IMG/VR virus record: IMGVR_UViG_3300049596_001007
Location: 1 to 64,000 of that record
Source of the DNA: a virus
Direction: 5' to 3' (one strand)
Length of the DNA stretch: 64,000 nt
Shown here: positions 33,926 to 43,249 of the stretch, in pieces
Layout: every line of letters starts with the position of its first letter
Position numbering within the stretch: position 1 is the stretch's first letter
The notes under the pieces: generated by a model
Seen by the model: only the letters and a program-made list of their open reading frames with translations
Databases searched by the model: none
What the model was told of the DNA's origin: nothing
Translations under genes and position numbers: made by a program

Positions 33926-35653
33926 ATGCCAATCTTACGAATAGAAAAAAGTGTTGCAAGAGCAGCAAACGATTCCGTATATGGTTTGGGAATTGATGGT
34001 GATGTCACGGTTTCCTCGGTCGTTACCTTGACTTCAGACATGTTTTATAATTCGCTAACAATTACCTCATCAGGGGTATTGCTAACAAACGGATTTAGGG
34101 TGTTCGTCAGAAACACGTTGATGCTGGATGGACACATGGGGATAGGTTCCGTTTCTGGTGAAACTGTCAGTCCTTCAGCCACTGTTGTTACAGACGGAAC
34201 AGTTAAGGGTCATTCGCAGGGTGTAATAACATACAGAGCAGGTGGTCAAGGTGGAGGAGCATCGGCTCCCACTATTCCACAACTGCCTTCGTATTTGTAC
34301 AAAAACATAAATATGATGCTTTCGGGAATCATGGTCGACACCACTGGGACAATCGTTCCCGTGGGTGGTGGCTCAAAAGGAAACGCTGGTGCTACGGGCG
34401 CAACAGGTGCCTCTGGTGCTTCTGGTGCTACTGGTGATACGGGAACACCGAGTACAACCCCAGCATCATGGCCTGGCAAGGCGGGCGCTGTTGGCTCTAA
34501 TGGAGGGTACGGACCTAGCGCAAGTACGGTCAATGCACCTGGAGGAAAAGGCAATCCTGGAGCAGATGGTTCAGCAAACCCTACCGCCCCAGGCGGAGCA
34601 GGAGGTACTGGAGGGGCAGGCGGTGCTGGAGGTGCTGGTGGGGCGGGAGGTTCAGGAGGAAATGGTGGAGGAGTAGTTCTTGTGGTTGCCAAGACAATCT
34701 TGGGAGCGGGAAAGATAATCTCTATTGGTAGTCACGGTGATTCTGGTTCTGCTGGAAGTCCTGGAAGTTCTGGTTCTGCTGGAAGCTCTGGTTCTGTTGG
34801 AACACACGTACCCAAAGGAGCAAACGGTGCAAACGGAGCGGCTGCACCTACTCGCACAGACCACCACCATGTTGCCCCACATGTAAGCCACGCCCCTAGA
34901 ACACATAATCACCATAACCATACGACAAGACACTCTGACCGACATGGTCATGCAGTAAAACCGCATAGGCATCAAAATTTTGGTAAATTTATAGGCTCTG
35001 GTGAGGTTGAAGATTCTCACTGGCATCACGGGGGACACTTCCATCATCCACACAATGATGGTCCACATGGTGGCGTACATCACTGGGATGGGCATTACTG
35101 GCATGCGTGGTTCCCGCACTATATCCATGCGTATGGGTCCTGGCAGCATTATCCGCTACACGACCATAAAAAACCAAACGGTCACCACAGTCATGCTGAA
35201 CCATCAGGCAATGGACACCACCACAACCTGTATTATCACGGCTCTTTCGGTGGTCACGATGGGCATACCCATTTTCATTTCGGACATCCAGGGCATACAC
35301 ACACGCATGCACCTACTTTGCCTACTTCCCAGGCTGATTACCATCACCACACTACGAGTAGCGCTAACCCAGATGCTTCTGCACACTATCTAGGCGGTGC
35401 TGGCGGAGTAAACGACGGTGTAAACACAGGCGCAGGAGCACCAGCAAGAACTGGTGGAACTGGAGCAACTGGAGCAACAGGAGCAACTGGGGCAACAGGA
35501 GCAACTGGAGCAAACGGTGGAGGCGGAGGCGGTGGTGCGATATTGGTTGTATCAGATGCCGTTGCTAATACAATTGTATACGATACAACAGCAGGGTCAT
35601 ATGGTACTGTAGGTGCTACCACTGGCTCGGCATACTTACTCATCAACTCATAG
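33926..35653 (+). CDS. glycine-rich fibre with an extended histidine-rich region
   Basis: 575 residues. The N-terminus is paralogous to the 33160 protein. Glycine-rich blocks (GGAGGTGGAGGAGGAGGAGG near residue 230) and G-A-T triplets follow. Residues about 310-488 hold roughly 50 histidines by my count, many as H-x-H (HTHFHFGH, GHTHTHA). The end is GATGATGAT triplets and a beta-rich cap. H-x-H repeats in phage fibre tips (T4 gp37) bind iron inside a trimer, so a long metal-filled stalk is a reasonable model; the length here is far greater. A metal-storage role or a wall or surface-binding role is also possible. Confidence 0.75.
   Translation: MPILRIEKSVARAANDSVYGLGIDGDVTVSSVVTLTSDMFYNSLTITSSGVLLTNGFRVFVRNTLMLDGHMGIGSVSGETVSPSATVVTDGTVKGHSQGVITYRAGGQGGGASAPTIPQLPSYLYKNINMMLSGIMVDTTGTIVPVGGGSKGNAGATGATGASGASGATGDTGTPSTTPASWPGKAGAVGSNGGYGPSASTVNAPGGKGNPGADGSANPTAPGGAGGTGGAGGAGGAGGAGGSGGNGGGVVLVVAKTILGAGKIISIGSHGDSGSAGSPGSSGSAGSSGSVGTHVPKGANGANGAAAPTRTDHHHVAPHVSHAPRTHNHHNHTTRHSDRHGHAVKPHRHQNFGKFIGSGEVEDSHWHHGGHFHHPHNDGPHGGVHHWDGHYWHAWFPHYIHAYGSWQHYPLHDHKKPNGHHSHAEPSGNGHHHNLYYHGSFGGHDGHTHFHFGHPGHTHTHAPTLPTSQADYHHHTTSSANPDASAHYLGGAGGVNDGVNTGAGAPARTGGTGATGATGATGATGATGANGGGGGGGAILVVSDAVANTIVYDTTAGSYGTVGATTGSAYLLINS
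34855..35390 (+). other. histidine-rich coding segment
   Basis: CAC/CAT codons dominate about 180 codons, with aromatic residues (Trp, Tyr, Phe) in between. This is the His-rich part of the 575-residue fibre and has no similarity to the flanking Gly-rich blocks. Confidence 0.9.
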
Positions 35654-35664
35654 AGGAGACAAAC

Positions 35665-35892
35665 ATGGACTACGGTATAAGTGCACAACAAAAAAACTAT
35701 ATACTGCAAAGCAGTTTAGCAAATGTTAAATCAGAGATTTACCATTTGCTTCTTCGTTCAGGTATTGACCCAGATACTTTTGACCCAGAAAACTATACTA
35801 TGGCTGAAATTCTCATAGGCGAGCAACAGAGACTAGAAACTCTCTTGAAAAGCGTGGAATTGATTAACAGAAAAGTAGCCGAGATTGAATGA
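35665..35892 (+). CDS. small hypothetical protein (75 aa)
   Basis: GAGGAG before the ATG. Helical, with LRSGIDPDTFDPENYT in the middle. The gene at 39146-39352 encodes a relative (GRDPDTLDVDVF, then a helix ending in E-I/Q). The pair bracket the oxygenase-halogenase genes, which suggests duplication or a two-part assembly. Function unknown. Confidence 0.6.
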   Translation: MDYGISAQQKNYILQSSLANVKSEIYHLLLRSGIDPDTFDPENYTMAEILIGEQQRLETLLKSVELINRKVAEIE

Positions 35893-36287
35893 AACGGTTT
35901 GTTTGCGTCCCACTTAGTATGAGGGATGTACCAGATGAGGCAACGGAATTGTCAAGAAAGTCTCAACTGGCAATTCGCATGGAAAAGGGTATTGATAAAA
36001 TCTGTATTATGTCATTTCCGGAAAACGACATTGCCGACTGTATGGATGAGGTAAGAGCAGGCTTCATACACAAAGTGGACATTACAAATGAATTTGTAGA
36101 CTTTCCAAAGGATACTCATATGGAAGTAATGGACTTAAACTTTTTTACCCAAATTATAAAACCAACGGTAAGAACAAAAAATCTGCTTATGTTTCGTTCA
36201 CGACACCTCACGCTAGGATTGCATCGGTTTCGCATTGCTGCCGACAACAACGATGCCTACTACGAGGGAGAGTTTACCGTAATATGA
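35889..36287 (+). CDS. hypothetical protein (132 aa)
   Basis: ATGA-coupled at both ends, so part of one transcriptional unit with the oxygenase. Alternating alpha/beta (KRFVCVPLSMRDVPDEATEL, KICIMSFPENDIADC, FRSRHLTLGLHRFRIAAD). No known motif. Perhaps a structural partner of the neighbouring enzymes. Confidence 0.6.
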   Translation: MKRFVCVPLSMRDVPDEATELSRKSQLAIRMEKGIDKICIMSFPENDIADCMDEVRAGFIHKVDITNEFVDFPKDTHMEVMDLNFFTQIIKPTVRTKNLLMFRSRHLTLGLHRFRIAADNNDAYYEGEFTVI

Positions 36288-36865
36288 AACACACGAAACT
36301 GGGGACATGCATATCGCTTTACGAAGATGTTTTTACCGAAAATAACGCAAGCAAGTTTTTGCAAAAACTAGAAAAAGAAACAGACTCCGACTGGTCAGAA
36401 TTATCATGGGACGGCTCTACCGTGGGGGCTGGAAAATCAACATCGCATAGAACTTCTTTAAATTGCACTCTCATCCCGCTAATGAAGCCATACCCAGAAA
36501 CTGAATTGTCGCAGTTTTTTACAGAAAAAATTCGTGGGCCTATTGAAGAAGTCTCGGAAGACTACAGGTATGAATTTTTACTTTCAAGCGCCATGCATGA
36601 AGCGTACTCTCTTTTAAAGTATTTAGAACAATCTGAATACAAACCACACTATGACCACGGCCCAGACAACCGTAGGGTTTATAGTATGGTGTCATTTTTA
36701 GCCACGCCAGAAGAGGGTGGTCAATTGGAGTTTCCGCATTTTGATGTTACTGTCGAAGCAGTATGCGGAAGGGTTCTGATGTTCCCATCAAACTTCCCAT
36801 ATCTACATATTGCACACCCTGTAACCAAGGGTGTAAAGTACTCACTTGTTACTTGGTATCAATAA
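36284..36865 (+). CDS. prolyl-hydroxylase-like Fe(II)/2-oxoglutarate oxygenase
   Basis: 193 residues. The facial triad is H122-x-D124 (KPHYDHG) and H175 (YLHIAH), with K185 in VTKGVKYSLVTW as the 2-oxoglutarate anchor; the spacing is that of the P4H/PiuC type. FLATPEEGGQLEFP is the usual loop of the fold. Such enzymes hydroxylate prolines or other side chains. Collagen-like fibres (G-P-T repeats) are encoded 3-5 kb upstream and 5 kb downstream, so fibre hydroxylation is an attractive inference. It ends 10 bases before the halogenase start. Confidence 0.8.
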   Translation: MKHTKLGTCISLYEDVFTENNASKFLQKLEKETDSDWSELSWDGSTVGAGKSTSHRTSLNCTLIPLMKPYPETELSQFFTEKIRGPIEEVSEDYRYEFLLSSAMHEAYSLLKYLEQSEYKPHYDHGPDNRRVYSMVSFLATPEEGGQLEFPHFDVTVEAVCGRVLMFPSNFPYLHIAHPVTKGVKYSLVTWYQ

Positions 36866-36875
36866 TGGGAGCCCA

Positions 36876-38369
36876 ATGAGAAACCGTATACAAAACTTTG
36901 GAGTAGTAGGTTCTGGTACTGCTGGATTAATAACTGCACTCATTTTACGTAGGGCCTTTCCTGCTTGTAGAATAACAGTATTGTCATCTTCCAAGATTGG
37001 CATTATTGGGGTAGGTGAAGGCTCTACAGAGCACTGGAAACAGCTCATGGAGTTAGTCGACATCCCCCTTGAGGAAATGTTGATAGAGACATTGGCTACC
37101 CACAAATACGGAATTCGTTACGAAAATTGGACAACACATACAAAGGACTACTTTCATAGCGTGGGTCATGTGGATGACATTTTTTGTCACGGCCTTTTTG
37201 CGGGATATATGGGAATTATTGAGTCTGGGAAAATGTTGACAAGCCAAACATCAACTGTCGGCATGGTGCGAAATAAAATCAGAAAAGAAAACCTACACAA
37301 AAACACTAATCAGTTTCATTTTGACACAATTAAGCTTAATGAGTACTTTACGAAATTGGCTTTTAAAAGAAGCATCAAGTTTGTCGATGGAGAATTTGAA
37401 TCTGTCACAAAAGACGAAGACGGGCTCATCAGTTCGGTGCGCACCCAACAAGGCGACATAATTGAAGCTGATTTTTGGTTTGATGCCTCTGGTTTTAATA
37501 AAGTTTTAATTAATGAAATCGGCAATGTAGAGTGGAATTCCTTTAGTGAGTTTTTGCTTTGCAACTCAGCCATACCTTTCCCAACAGAGAGCGACCCCAA
37601 TGGACAAATTCGTCCGTACACCCGTGCTCGTGCAGCATCTTCTGGGTGGATGTGGGAAATACCGACACAGGAACGAAGAGGTAACGGCTATGTTTTTTGT
37701 GATGCCTTTATCTCGGTAGAAGAGGCTGTTCGGGAAGCAGAACAAATGTCAGGGTACAAACTTCCTGATGACCCAAGAGTAATCAAGTTTGACGCTGGGC
37801 ATCTTAAAGAGCCTTGGCAAAAGAATTGCATTGCTGTGGGTTTGGCTTCTTCGTTTGTAGAACCATTAGAAGCAACCAGCATTGGTTCTACAATTCAACA
37901 GGTGCGAAATGCTATTCCGTATCTTGCGTCGTATCTTCCATCGCACACCGCTTCTCAAAAACACTACAATAAGAGTTCGCATGAGATGATGCGTAATATC
38001 TTGACAATGATACGAATGCACTACTACAGCGATAGGCAAGATTCAAAGTTTTGGCAGGAAATGTTTCACATGCCAGTCAACTCAGAATTGCAAGAAATAA
38101 TTGAGTTATGGTCTGAACGTCCACCTAGTAGATATGATTTTACCGCTAATCACGGAGAAATGTTTAGTGCTCCTCACTTGATACATGTTGGGCAAGGGCA
38201 GGGAATTATTAGCATAGATGCATGCACAAGAGCAATCGAGTCGCTCAACTTGCGTGGACCTATAGACAAACAATTAGGCGATTACAAGCACGATAGACAC
38301 GACCATGTATTAGTTGACCATGCTCAAGCATTGCAGGAAATCAAACTGATAGATGAGGAGTGGGACTAA
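36876..38369 (+). CDS. tryptophan-halogenase-like FAD-dependent enzyme
   Basis: 497 residues from the ATG at 36876; an earlier in-frame start at 36846 lies inside the oxygenase gene. Halogenase signs: G-x-G-x-x-G at 12-17 (GSGTAG), GEGSTEHW, a Lys in ATHKYGIRYENW (K77) at the place of the PrnA catalytic Lys, W-x-W-x-I-P at 257-262 (WMWEIP), and SSFVEPLEATSIG near 324-336 with the expected Glu. These flavin enzymes make hypohalous acid and chlorinate or brominate tryptophan or indoles. Related genes are known in cyanophages. No flavin reductase is seen nearby. Substrate unknown. Confidence 0.87.
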   Translation: MRNRIQNFGVVGSGTAGLITALILRRAFPACRITVLSSSKIGIIGVGEGSTEHWKQLMELVDIPLEEMLIETLATHKYGIRYENWTTHTKDYFHSVGHVDDIFCHGLFAGYMGIIESGKMLTSQTSTVGMVRNKIRKENLHKNTNQFHFDTIKLNEYFTKLAFKRSIKFVDGEFESVTKDEDGLISSVRTQQGDIIEADFWFDASGFNKVLINEIGNVEWNSFSEFLLCNSAIPFPTESDPNGQIRPYTRARAASSGWMWEIPTQERRGNGYVFCDAFISVEEAVREAEQMSGYKLPDDPRVIKFDAGHLKEPWQKNCIAVGLASSFVEPLEATSIGSTIQQVRNAIPYLASYLPSHTASQKHYNKSSHEMMRNILTMIRMHYYSDRQDSKFWQEMFHMPVNSELQEIIELWSERPPSRYDFTANHGEMFSAPHLIHVGQGQGIISIDACTRAIESLNLRGPIDKQLGDYKHDRHDHVLVDHAQALQEIKLIDEEWD

Positions 38370-38370
38370 A

Positions 38371-39162
38371 ATGAGCAAGAAACACAAAGTCAAACCAGGA
38401 GAGATACGTTTTACCCCAACAGATAATAGGTTGATGGAGTCTGCTCCTTTTGCAAATAGCACAGCAAATTTACCAAACTGGTTTAAGCGTGTTAGCAAAG
38501 AGGGAGCAGCCTTACGGAAATGCGTTGGCACCATTGACCTTCTTACGGCTGGCGTTACTCTTCCAATGTGGACCAACTATCGTTTTCGCCCAGACGGTAA
38601 CGGCGCATGGGAAACTGGTGCAGATGACTTTCATCCTCCAGCAATAACAGGTGGACAGCCTACGCCAATTGGGCAGGCATCAGGATTTAATTACCAATCC
38701 ACTGGTGAGTGCCCCATGACGAGTGTGCGAAAGATTGAGACAGGGCAATATCCAAAGTTGGTAAATCCATGGAGAATGGAGACTGCTCCCGGATGGTCGA
38801 CGCTGATAATTCCTTGCTACTGGGAACCTAGCGAAGACTACACTGTGGTACCAGCAATTGTCCACACAGACTTTTACCACGCAATAAATGTTGTTTTGAA
38901 CTTGACGGGGGATAGGCCGTTTACGCTGAAGTACAATACCCCGATTGCACAACTTATTCCGTTCAAGAGAGATTCAGACTTTACAAAAGTTTTATTCAAT
39001 GATGAGTCGGAGTTCAAATATTACGCAAACACCGGTTTTGGAACTGGTTTTATTTCCCCTAAGGAAACGGGCGCCCCGTATAGGCGAGAAAGAATACGAG
39101 TAGATAATCGTCTGAAAGAAAAAAGCAAGAATAGATGGTGGTCTCGTGACAAAAAAAAGTGA
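38371..39162 (+). CDS. conserved hypothetical protein (263 aa), possibly cupin-like
   Basis: Start at ATG 38371, after a GAGGAG 11 bases upstream. Features: ANLPNWFKRVSKEG, KLVNPWRMETAPGW, PAIVHTDFYHAINVV, and YNTPIAQLIPFKRDSDF near residue 195. This order is seen in a family next to phage halogenases and oxygenases (recall, perhaps DUF6065); the histidine strands suggest a jelly-roll, possibly metal-binding. Follows the halogenase by one base, so likely a partner. Ends in a basic tail. Confidence 0.55.
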   Translation: MSKKHKVKPGEIRFTPTDNRLMESAPFANSTANLPNWFKRVSKEGAALRKCVGTIDLLTAGVTLPMWTNYRFRPDGNGAWETGADDFHPPAITGGQPTPIGQASGFNYQSTGECPMTSVRKIETGQYPKLVNPWRMETAPGWSTLIIPCYWEPSEDYTVVPAIVHTDFYHAINVVLNLTGDRPFTLKYNTPIAQLIPFKRDSDFTKVLFNDESEFKYYANTGFGTGFISPKETGAPYRRERIRVDNRLKEKSKNRWWSRDKKK

Positions 39163-39352
39163 ATTAGAAGCAATTCGCCAATCTATCTTGAATGAACTTT
39201 TCAGAATGTGTATAGAGATGGGGCGAGACCCAGACACACTTGATGTAGATGTATTTGCGTGGGACGAACCAAATATGATTTTTCAAAACAACTTTAATGT
39301 ACACTGCCATAAACTACAAGTAGTAGAAAAACAATTAAGGGAGATTCAATGA
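39146..39352 (+). CDS. small hypothetical protein (68 aa), GTG start
   Basis: GTG start overlapping the previous gene by 17 bases. Helical, with MCIEMGRDPDTLDVDVF; related to the 35665 protein. Ends ATGA-coupled to the next gene. Likely an accessory of the cassette. Confidence 0.55.
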   Translation: MTKKSELEAIRQSILNELFRMCIEMGRDPDTLDVDVFAWDEPNMIFQNNFNVHCHKLQVVEKQLREIQ

Positions 39353-40044
39353 CATTGGATTTAGACAGATTACTGCTAGAAGCAGGTCCATTAGAACGGG
39401 GGGTGTTCATGCTCTCAAAATGCGCATTTATTGAAGAAGGGCGCAACGCCCCTCGAGGGGGGCGCTGTGAAAACCTTGCATATGGGAGCCTTAGTCCTGT
39501 TCTTGGAACACCTTACGAAAACCAAACTTGGGATACAGCACACAAATCGGGTTTTGATGAATTTGAGGTAAAAGTGAAAGCATTGTCACATTGGTGGCAT
39601 GCAATTTCTGTAGTACCTCATTTTTTTATTGATTATGCCCAATTCAAACAGGAAACCTATGACGGTGATTCAGGTCCTGGCGACTTGCAGACAAACCCAA
39701 CTCCTAGCGTTATGTGGTTTGGACGCTCCATCTATCAACTGTTCAAGAATATGCGCGAATGGTCTTTTATGGTTGAAGAGCCGTTCAGTAGCGACCACCC
39801 GGTTGCAATTTATTCAAAGATGGCTATTGACATGCTTGAAATTCCCCAAGCCATCTTGGACGAGATTGATGCTATGCCAGACATGCACTTAGCAATGTTT
39901 CTAAAAGGGCAGGAAAACTACAAGTCAATTCCAGCACACCCTGCTATGTCACAGGATTTCAAGCAGTGGATTGTTGATATGGTCGAAAAGTACCCAACTT
40001 TGACTTTTGAGGAAAAACTTACCGCTGCCATGCGTCCACTGTAA
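39349..40044 (+). CDS. hypothetical protein (231 aa)
   Basis: ATGA start. His/Trp-rich region SHWWHAISVVPHFFIDYAQF (about 81-100) and helical C-terminal half. FIEEGRNAPRGGRC and GQENYKSIPAHPAM are other fixed-looking segments. No known family. Placement inside the coupled cassette suggests a role with the halogenase or oxygenase. Confidence 0.6.
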   Translation: MTLDLDRLLLEAGPLERGVFMLSKCAFIEEGRNAPRGGRCENLAYGSLSPVLGTPYENQTWDTAHKSGFDEFEVKVKALSHWWHAISVVPHFFIDYAQFKQETYDGDSGPGDLQTNPTPSVMWFGRSIYQLFKNMREWSFMVEEPFSSDHPVAIYSKMAIDMLEIPQAILDEIDAMPDMHLAMFLKGQENYKSIPAHPAMSQDFKQWIVDMVEKYPTLTFEEKLTAAMRPL

Positions 40045-40053
40045 GTAGAAACT

Positions 40054-40188
40054 ATGTTTCTTAATAAAGTCGTTTTAGCCGTTAAAACTATGTCGTCCAA
40101 GAAATATTGGACAAAAGTTAATACCGTAGAGGCTTGGGGATTTTCTACCAAGATTGTTATCATCTTTCCTGTCCTTATTCTTGGTTAA
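40054..40188 (+). CDS. small membrane protein (44 aa)
   Basis: Begins MFLNKVVLAVKTMSSKKYW and ends in a hydrophobic helix (KIVIIFPVLILG). It sits nine bases after the previous gene and 25 before the antiporter. Could be a small partner subunit of that transporter. No family. Confidence 0.5.
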   Translation: MFLNKVVLAVKTMSSKKYWTKVNTVEAWGFSTKIVIIFPVLILG

Positions 40189-40213
40189 GATACACTATTT
40201 TAAGAAAAAGAAC

Positions 40214-41392
40214 ATGAAAACACCAACAGAAACCTACCTACTGATTATCTTTGGGATATTTACAATCCCCTACCTTTTATGGAAGATATGCAAAACAGAC
40301 AGATATGCGCCGCTAGTTGTCGTACAGATTGTCTGTGGGGTTGTTTTTGGTCCTGGAATATTTGGTTATTTTTTCCCAAATCAGTATTCAGCCATCTTTA
40401 CTACTGACACAACAAAGTTCATGACAGGCGTTGCTACTTGGGCTGTTGTTATGTTTGTCGCAACTGCTGGCGTAGAGGTTAACTTAAAGGCCGCAAAAGA
40501 AGACTGGAAGGAAACAATAACAACATCAGCATTTGCCCTAATGACTCCTCTTGTTGTTTCTTTGCCGCTTGCATATCTGCTCAGTTCCAGCAACAGATGG
40601 ATGGGCGTAGGCGGTCAAAGGTGGCAGTTTTCACTATCTGTAGGAATGTCTCTTTCAATAACGGCATTACCTATTTTGATAATCCTTCTTGAAAAAATGG
40701 ACATTCTAAAAAAAGATATTGGAATCAGGTGCTTGCGTTACGCAAGTTTTGACGATGTTGCCATATGGACTGTTTTTGCAATAATCCTACTTGAATGGGA
40801 AAAGGTTTTAAAGCAGGCAATATTTCTTTGTTTTTATTTTATTGTTTCTCTCGCAATACGAAAGTTTTCTAATTTAATGAAACAAGAAGACAGGCTTCCG
40901 TTTTTTCTTATATGGATTGCGGTGTGCTCTCTTGCGGCCGACTGGTCTGGGCTTCACTATATAGTTGGAGGCTTTCTTGCTGGTCTTGTCATTAATGAAG
41001 AATGGATAGGCGAAGAAGTGGTTACCCAATTTAGAAAATATGTTCTTTTGCTGATGATGCCGATTTTCTTTTTGAGCACAGGATTGCGCACGGCTTGGGA
41101 GTTAAAAAATCCTATAGTTATTGGTCTTGCGATTGTTTTATTTGTTGTTCAGGCTTTTGGAAAAATGCTTGGCATTAGACTCTCGGCAATAATCAATGGT
41201 TGGAACAGAAAAGATGCCACGACAATTGGATGGCTTCTTCAAACCAAAGCGCTTATTGAAATTATATTTTGCACAGTAATGCTTGACAAAGGTATTATCA
41301 GCGCACAAATGTTTACTGCGCTTCTGTTTATGGCTATATTCAGCACCATTGCTACGACGCCAATAGTCACAAGAAGACTGAAATTTCTCTAA
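40214..41392 (+). CDS. CPA2-type cation/proton antiporter
   Basis: 392 residues from ATG 40214 (MKTPTETYLLIIFG); the earlier frame start lies in the small gene before it. About 11-12 hydrophobic helices. CPA2 signs: ATAGVEVNLK, MSLSITALPILIILLEKMDIL, ASFDDVAIW with the transport Asp pair, VGGFLAGLVIN, and MPIFFLSTGLRTAW. These membrane proteins exchange Na+ or K+ for H+. A full transporter is rare in phages. Here it closes the oxygenase-halogenase cassette and could adjust pH or ion balance of the infected cell, or move a halide- or metabolite-linked ion; the role is unknown. Confidence 0.88.
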   Translation: MKTPTETYLLIIFGIFTIPYLLWKICKTDRYAPLVVVQIVCGVVFGPGIFGYFFPNQYSAIFTTDTTKFMTGVATWAVVMFVATAGVEVNLKAAKEDWKETITTSAFALMTPLVVSLPLAYLLSSSNRWMGVGGQRWQFSLSVGMSLSITALPILIILLEKMDILKKDIGIRCLRYASFDDVAIWTVFAIILLEWEKVLKQAIFLCFYFIVSLAIRKFSNLMKQEDRLPFFLIWIAVCSLAADWSGLHYIVGGFLAGLVINEEWIGEEVVTQFRKYVLLLMMPIFFLSTGLRTAWELKNPIVIGLAIVLFVVQAFGKMLGIRLSAIINGWNRKDATTIGWLLQTKALIEIIFCTVMLDKGIISAQMFTALLFMAIFSTIATTPIVTRRLKFL

Positions 41393-41400
41393 TCAAGACC

Positions 41401-41481
41401 ATGCCAACAATCATTCTTTTTAATGTCCTATGGGTTGTTCTGGCATCCCTTTCAATACTCAAGCATTTCTGGTGGTTCTGA
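41401..41481 (+). CDS. 26-residue membrane peptide
   Basis: MPTIILFNVLWVVLASLSIL is one hydrophobic helix with an aromatic end, eight bases after the antiporter stop. A second frame (41423-41559, 45 residues, Ser/Asp-rich tail) overlaps it and could be the real product instead; I cannot decide between them. The rest of 41482-41734 shows no clear gene. Confidence 0.35.
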   Translation: MPTIILFNVLWVVLASLSILKHFWWF

Positions 41482-41734
41482 CGACAGTTCAAGCCGTAGC
41501 ACGTTAGAAGAAAGACCAGACGGTGCTGGCGACACTAATACCCAAAGTCAAGGGGGCTAGCCGGTCGCGGCCAAACATATCGCGGCAGCACTAATTCAAG
41601 GATTGTTACGATTTGCCACTCAGACCCTCTGTGACCGCAGCAGCCATCGAATGTGGGTGTGGATTTTCGAATAAGTATAAATGATAAAAAAGCAAAATGG
41701 TATAGAATGTATCAGCAACAGAAAATGGGAAATT

Positions 41735-41893
41735 ATGGCAAATTTTGCTAAAATTAGCGAAAACAGCATGGCATCGCGGGTCATCAGGGCGTCCGACAAC
41801 GACCACTTAGACGTAGATAGAGATAAGTCGGAGCCCGAGACGGAAATAACAAACACATTGAGCGAATGGATGAAAAGGAACGGGTGGAACTAG
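41735..41893 (+). CDS. small protein with MANFAKI start (52 aa)
   Basis: The ATG at 41735 gives MANFAKISENSMASRVIRAS. The MANFAxI/L opening is typical of short proteins encoded beside fibres in other phages, although here the body differs from the usual form. Upstream Met codons extend the frame to 41681 without support. Confidence 0.5.
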   Translation: MANFAKISENSMASRVIRASDNDHLDVDRDKSEPETEITNTLSEWMKRNGWN

Positions 41894-41919
41894 CTCTTCC
41901 CGCCTAATTTATGTCTCTA

Positions 41920-42910
<991 letters not shown>

Positions 42911-42911
42911 T

Positions 42912-43247
42912 ATGGCATCGGGTGACAGAGTTGAATCTAGGTTGGGTGGTCCAACACAGTTGGGTACTTCGACTACAACTATTTGTACTGCAGCTTCGGG
43001 TGTCACTGAGGTTATTAAGCAGATTGTTATTTGTAACACGGATACGGTTGACCGTACTGTGACGTTGGCTATTGGTTCTGCGGCTACTGCTGCGAATCGT
43101 TTGATGTCTTCGTTGCCGATTGGTGCGAATGATGTGATGGTTTGGGATACGGCTTTGGTGTTGTTGACTGGTGAGACGTTGCAGGGTTTGTCTGATACGG
43201 CTTCTAAGGTGACGGTTACTGTTGTCGGTTGGGAAAAGACTAACTAG
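42912..43247 (+). CDS. small beta-rich virion protein (111 aa)
   Basis: Starts one base after the fibre stop. Sequence GTSTTTICTAASGVTEVIKQ and VTLAIGSAATAANRLM fit a small jelly-roll seen in fibre loci. Codon use shifts: TTG, GTG, ACG, GCG and other T/G-ended codons dominate, unlike the ACA/GCA/CTT pattern of upstream fibres, so it may be a recent import. Confidence 0.65.
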   Translation: MASGDRVESRLGGPTQLGTSTTTICTAASGVTEVIKQIVICNTDTVDRTVTLAIGSAATAANRLMSSLPIGANDVMVWDTALVLLTGETLQGLSDTASKVTVTVVGWEKTN

Positions 43248-43249
43248 TT

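Noticed and set aside
34246-34692. Minus-strand Pro/Ala-rich frame
   Set aside because: It is the complement of the Gly-rich fibre repeat; similar shadows are at 31280-31654 and 6307-6852. No ribosome site or coding signature of its own.
36284-36865. TET/JBP-type 5-methylcytosine oxygenase
   Set aside because: A TET-like enzyme would complete an oxidation route for the C5-methyltransferase, but this protein and the one at 11789 match prolyl-hydroxylase and clavaminate-synthase patterns. No other H-x-D oxygenase was seen in the window.
41423-41559. 45-residue plus frame with Ser/Asp-rich end after the antiporter
   Set aside because: Overlaps the 26-residue membrane peptide in another frame and has no better start; noted as an alternative but not listed.
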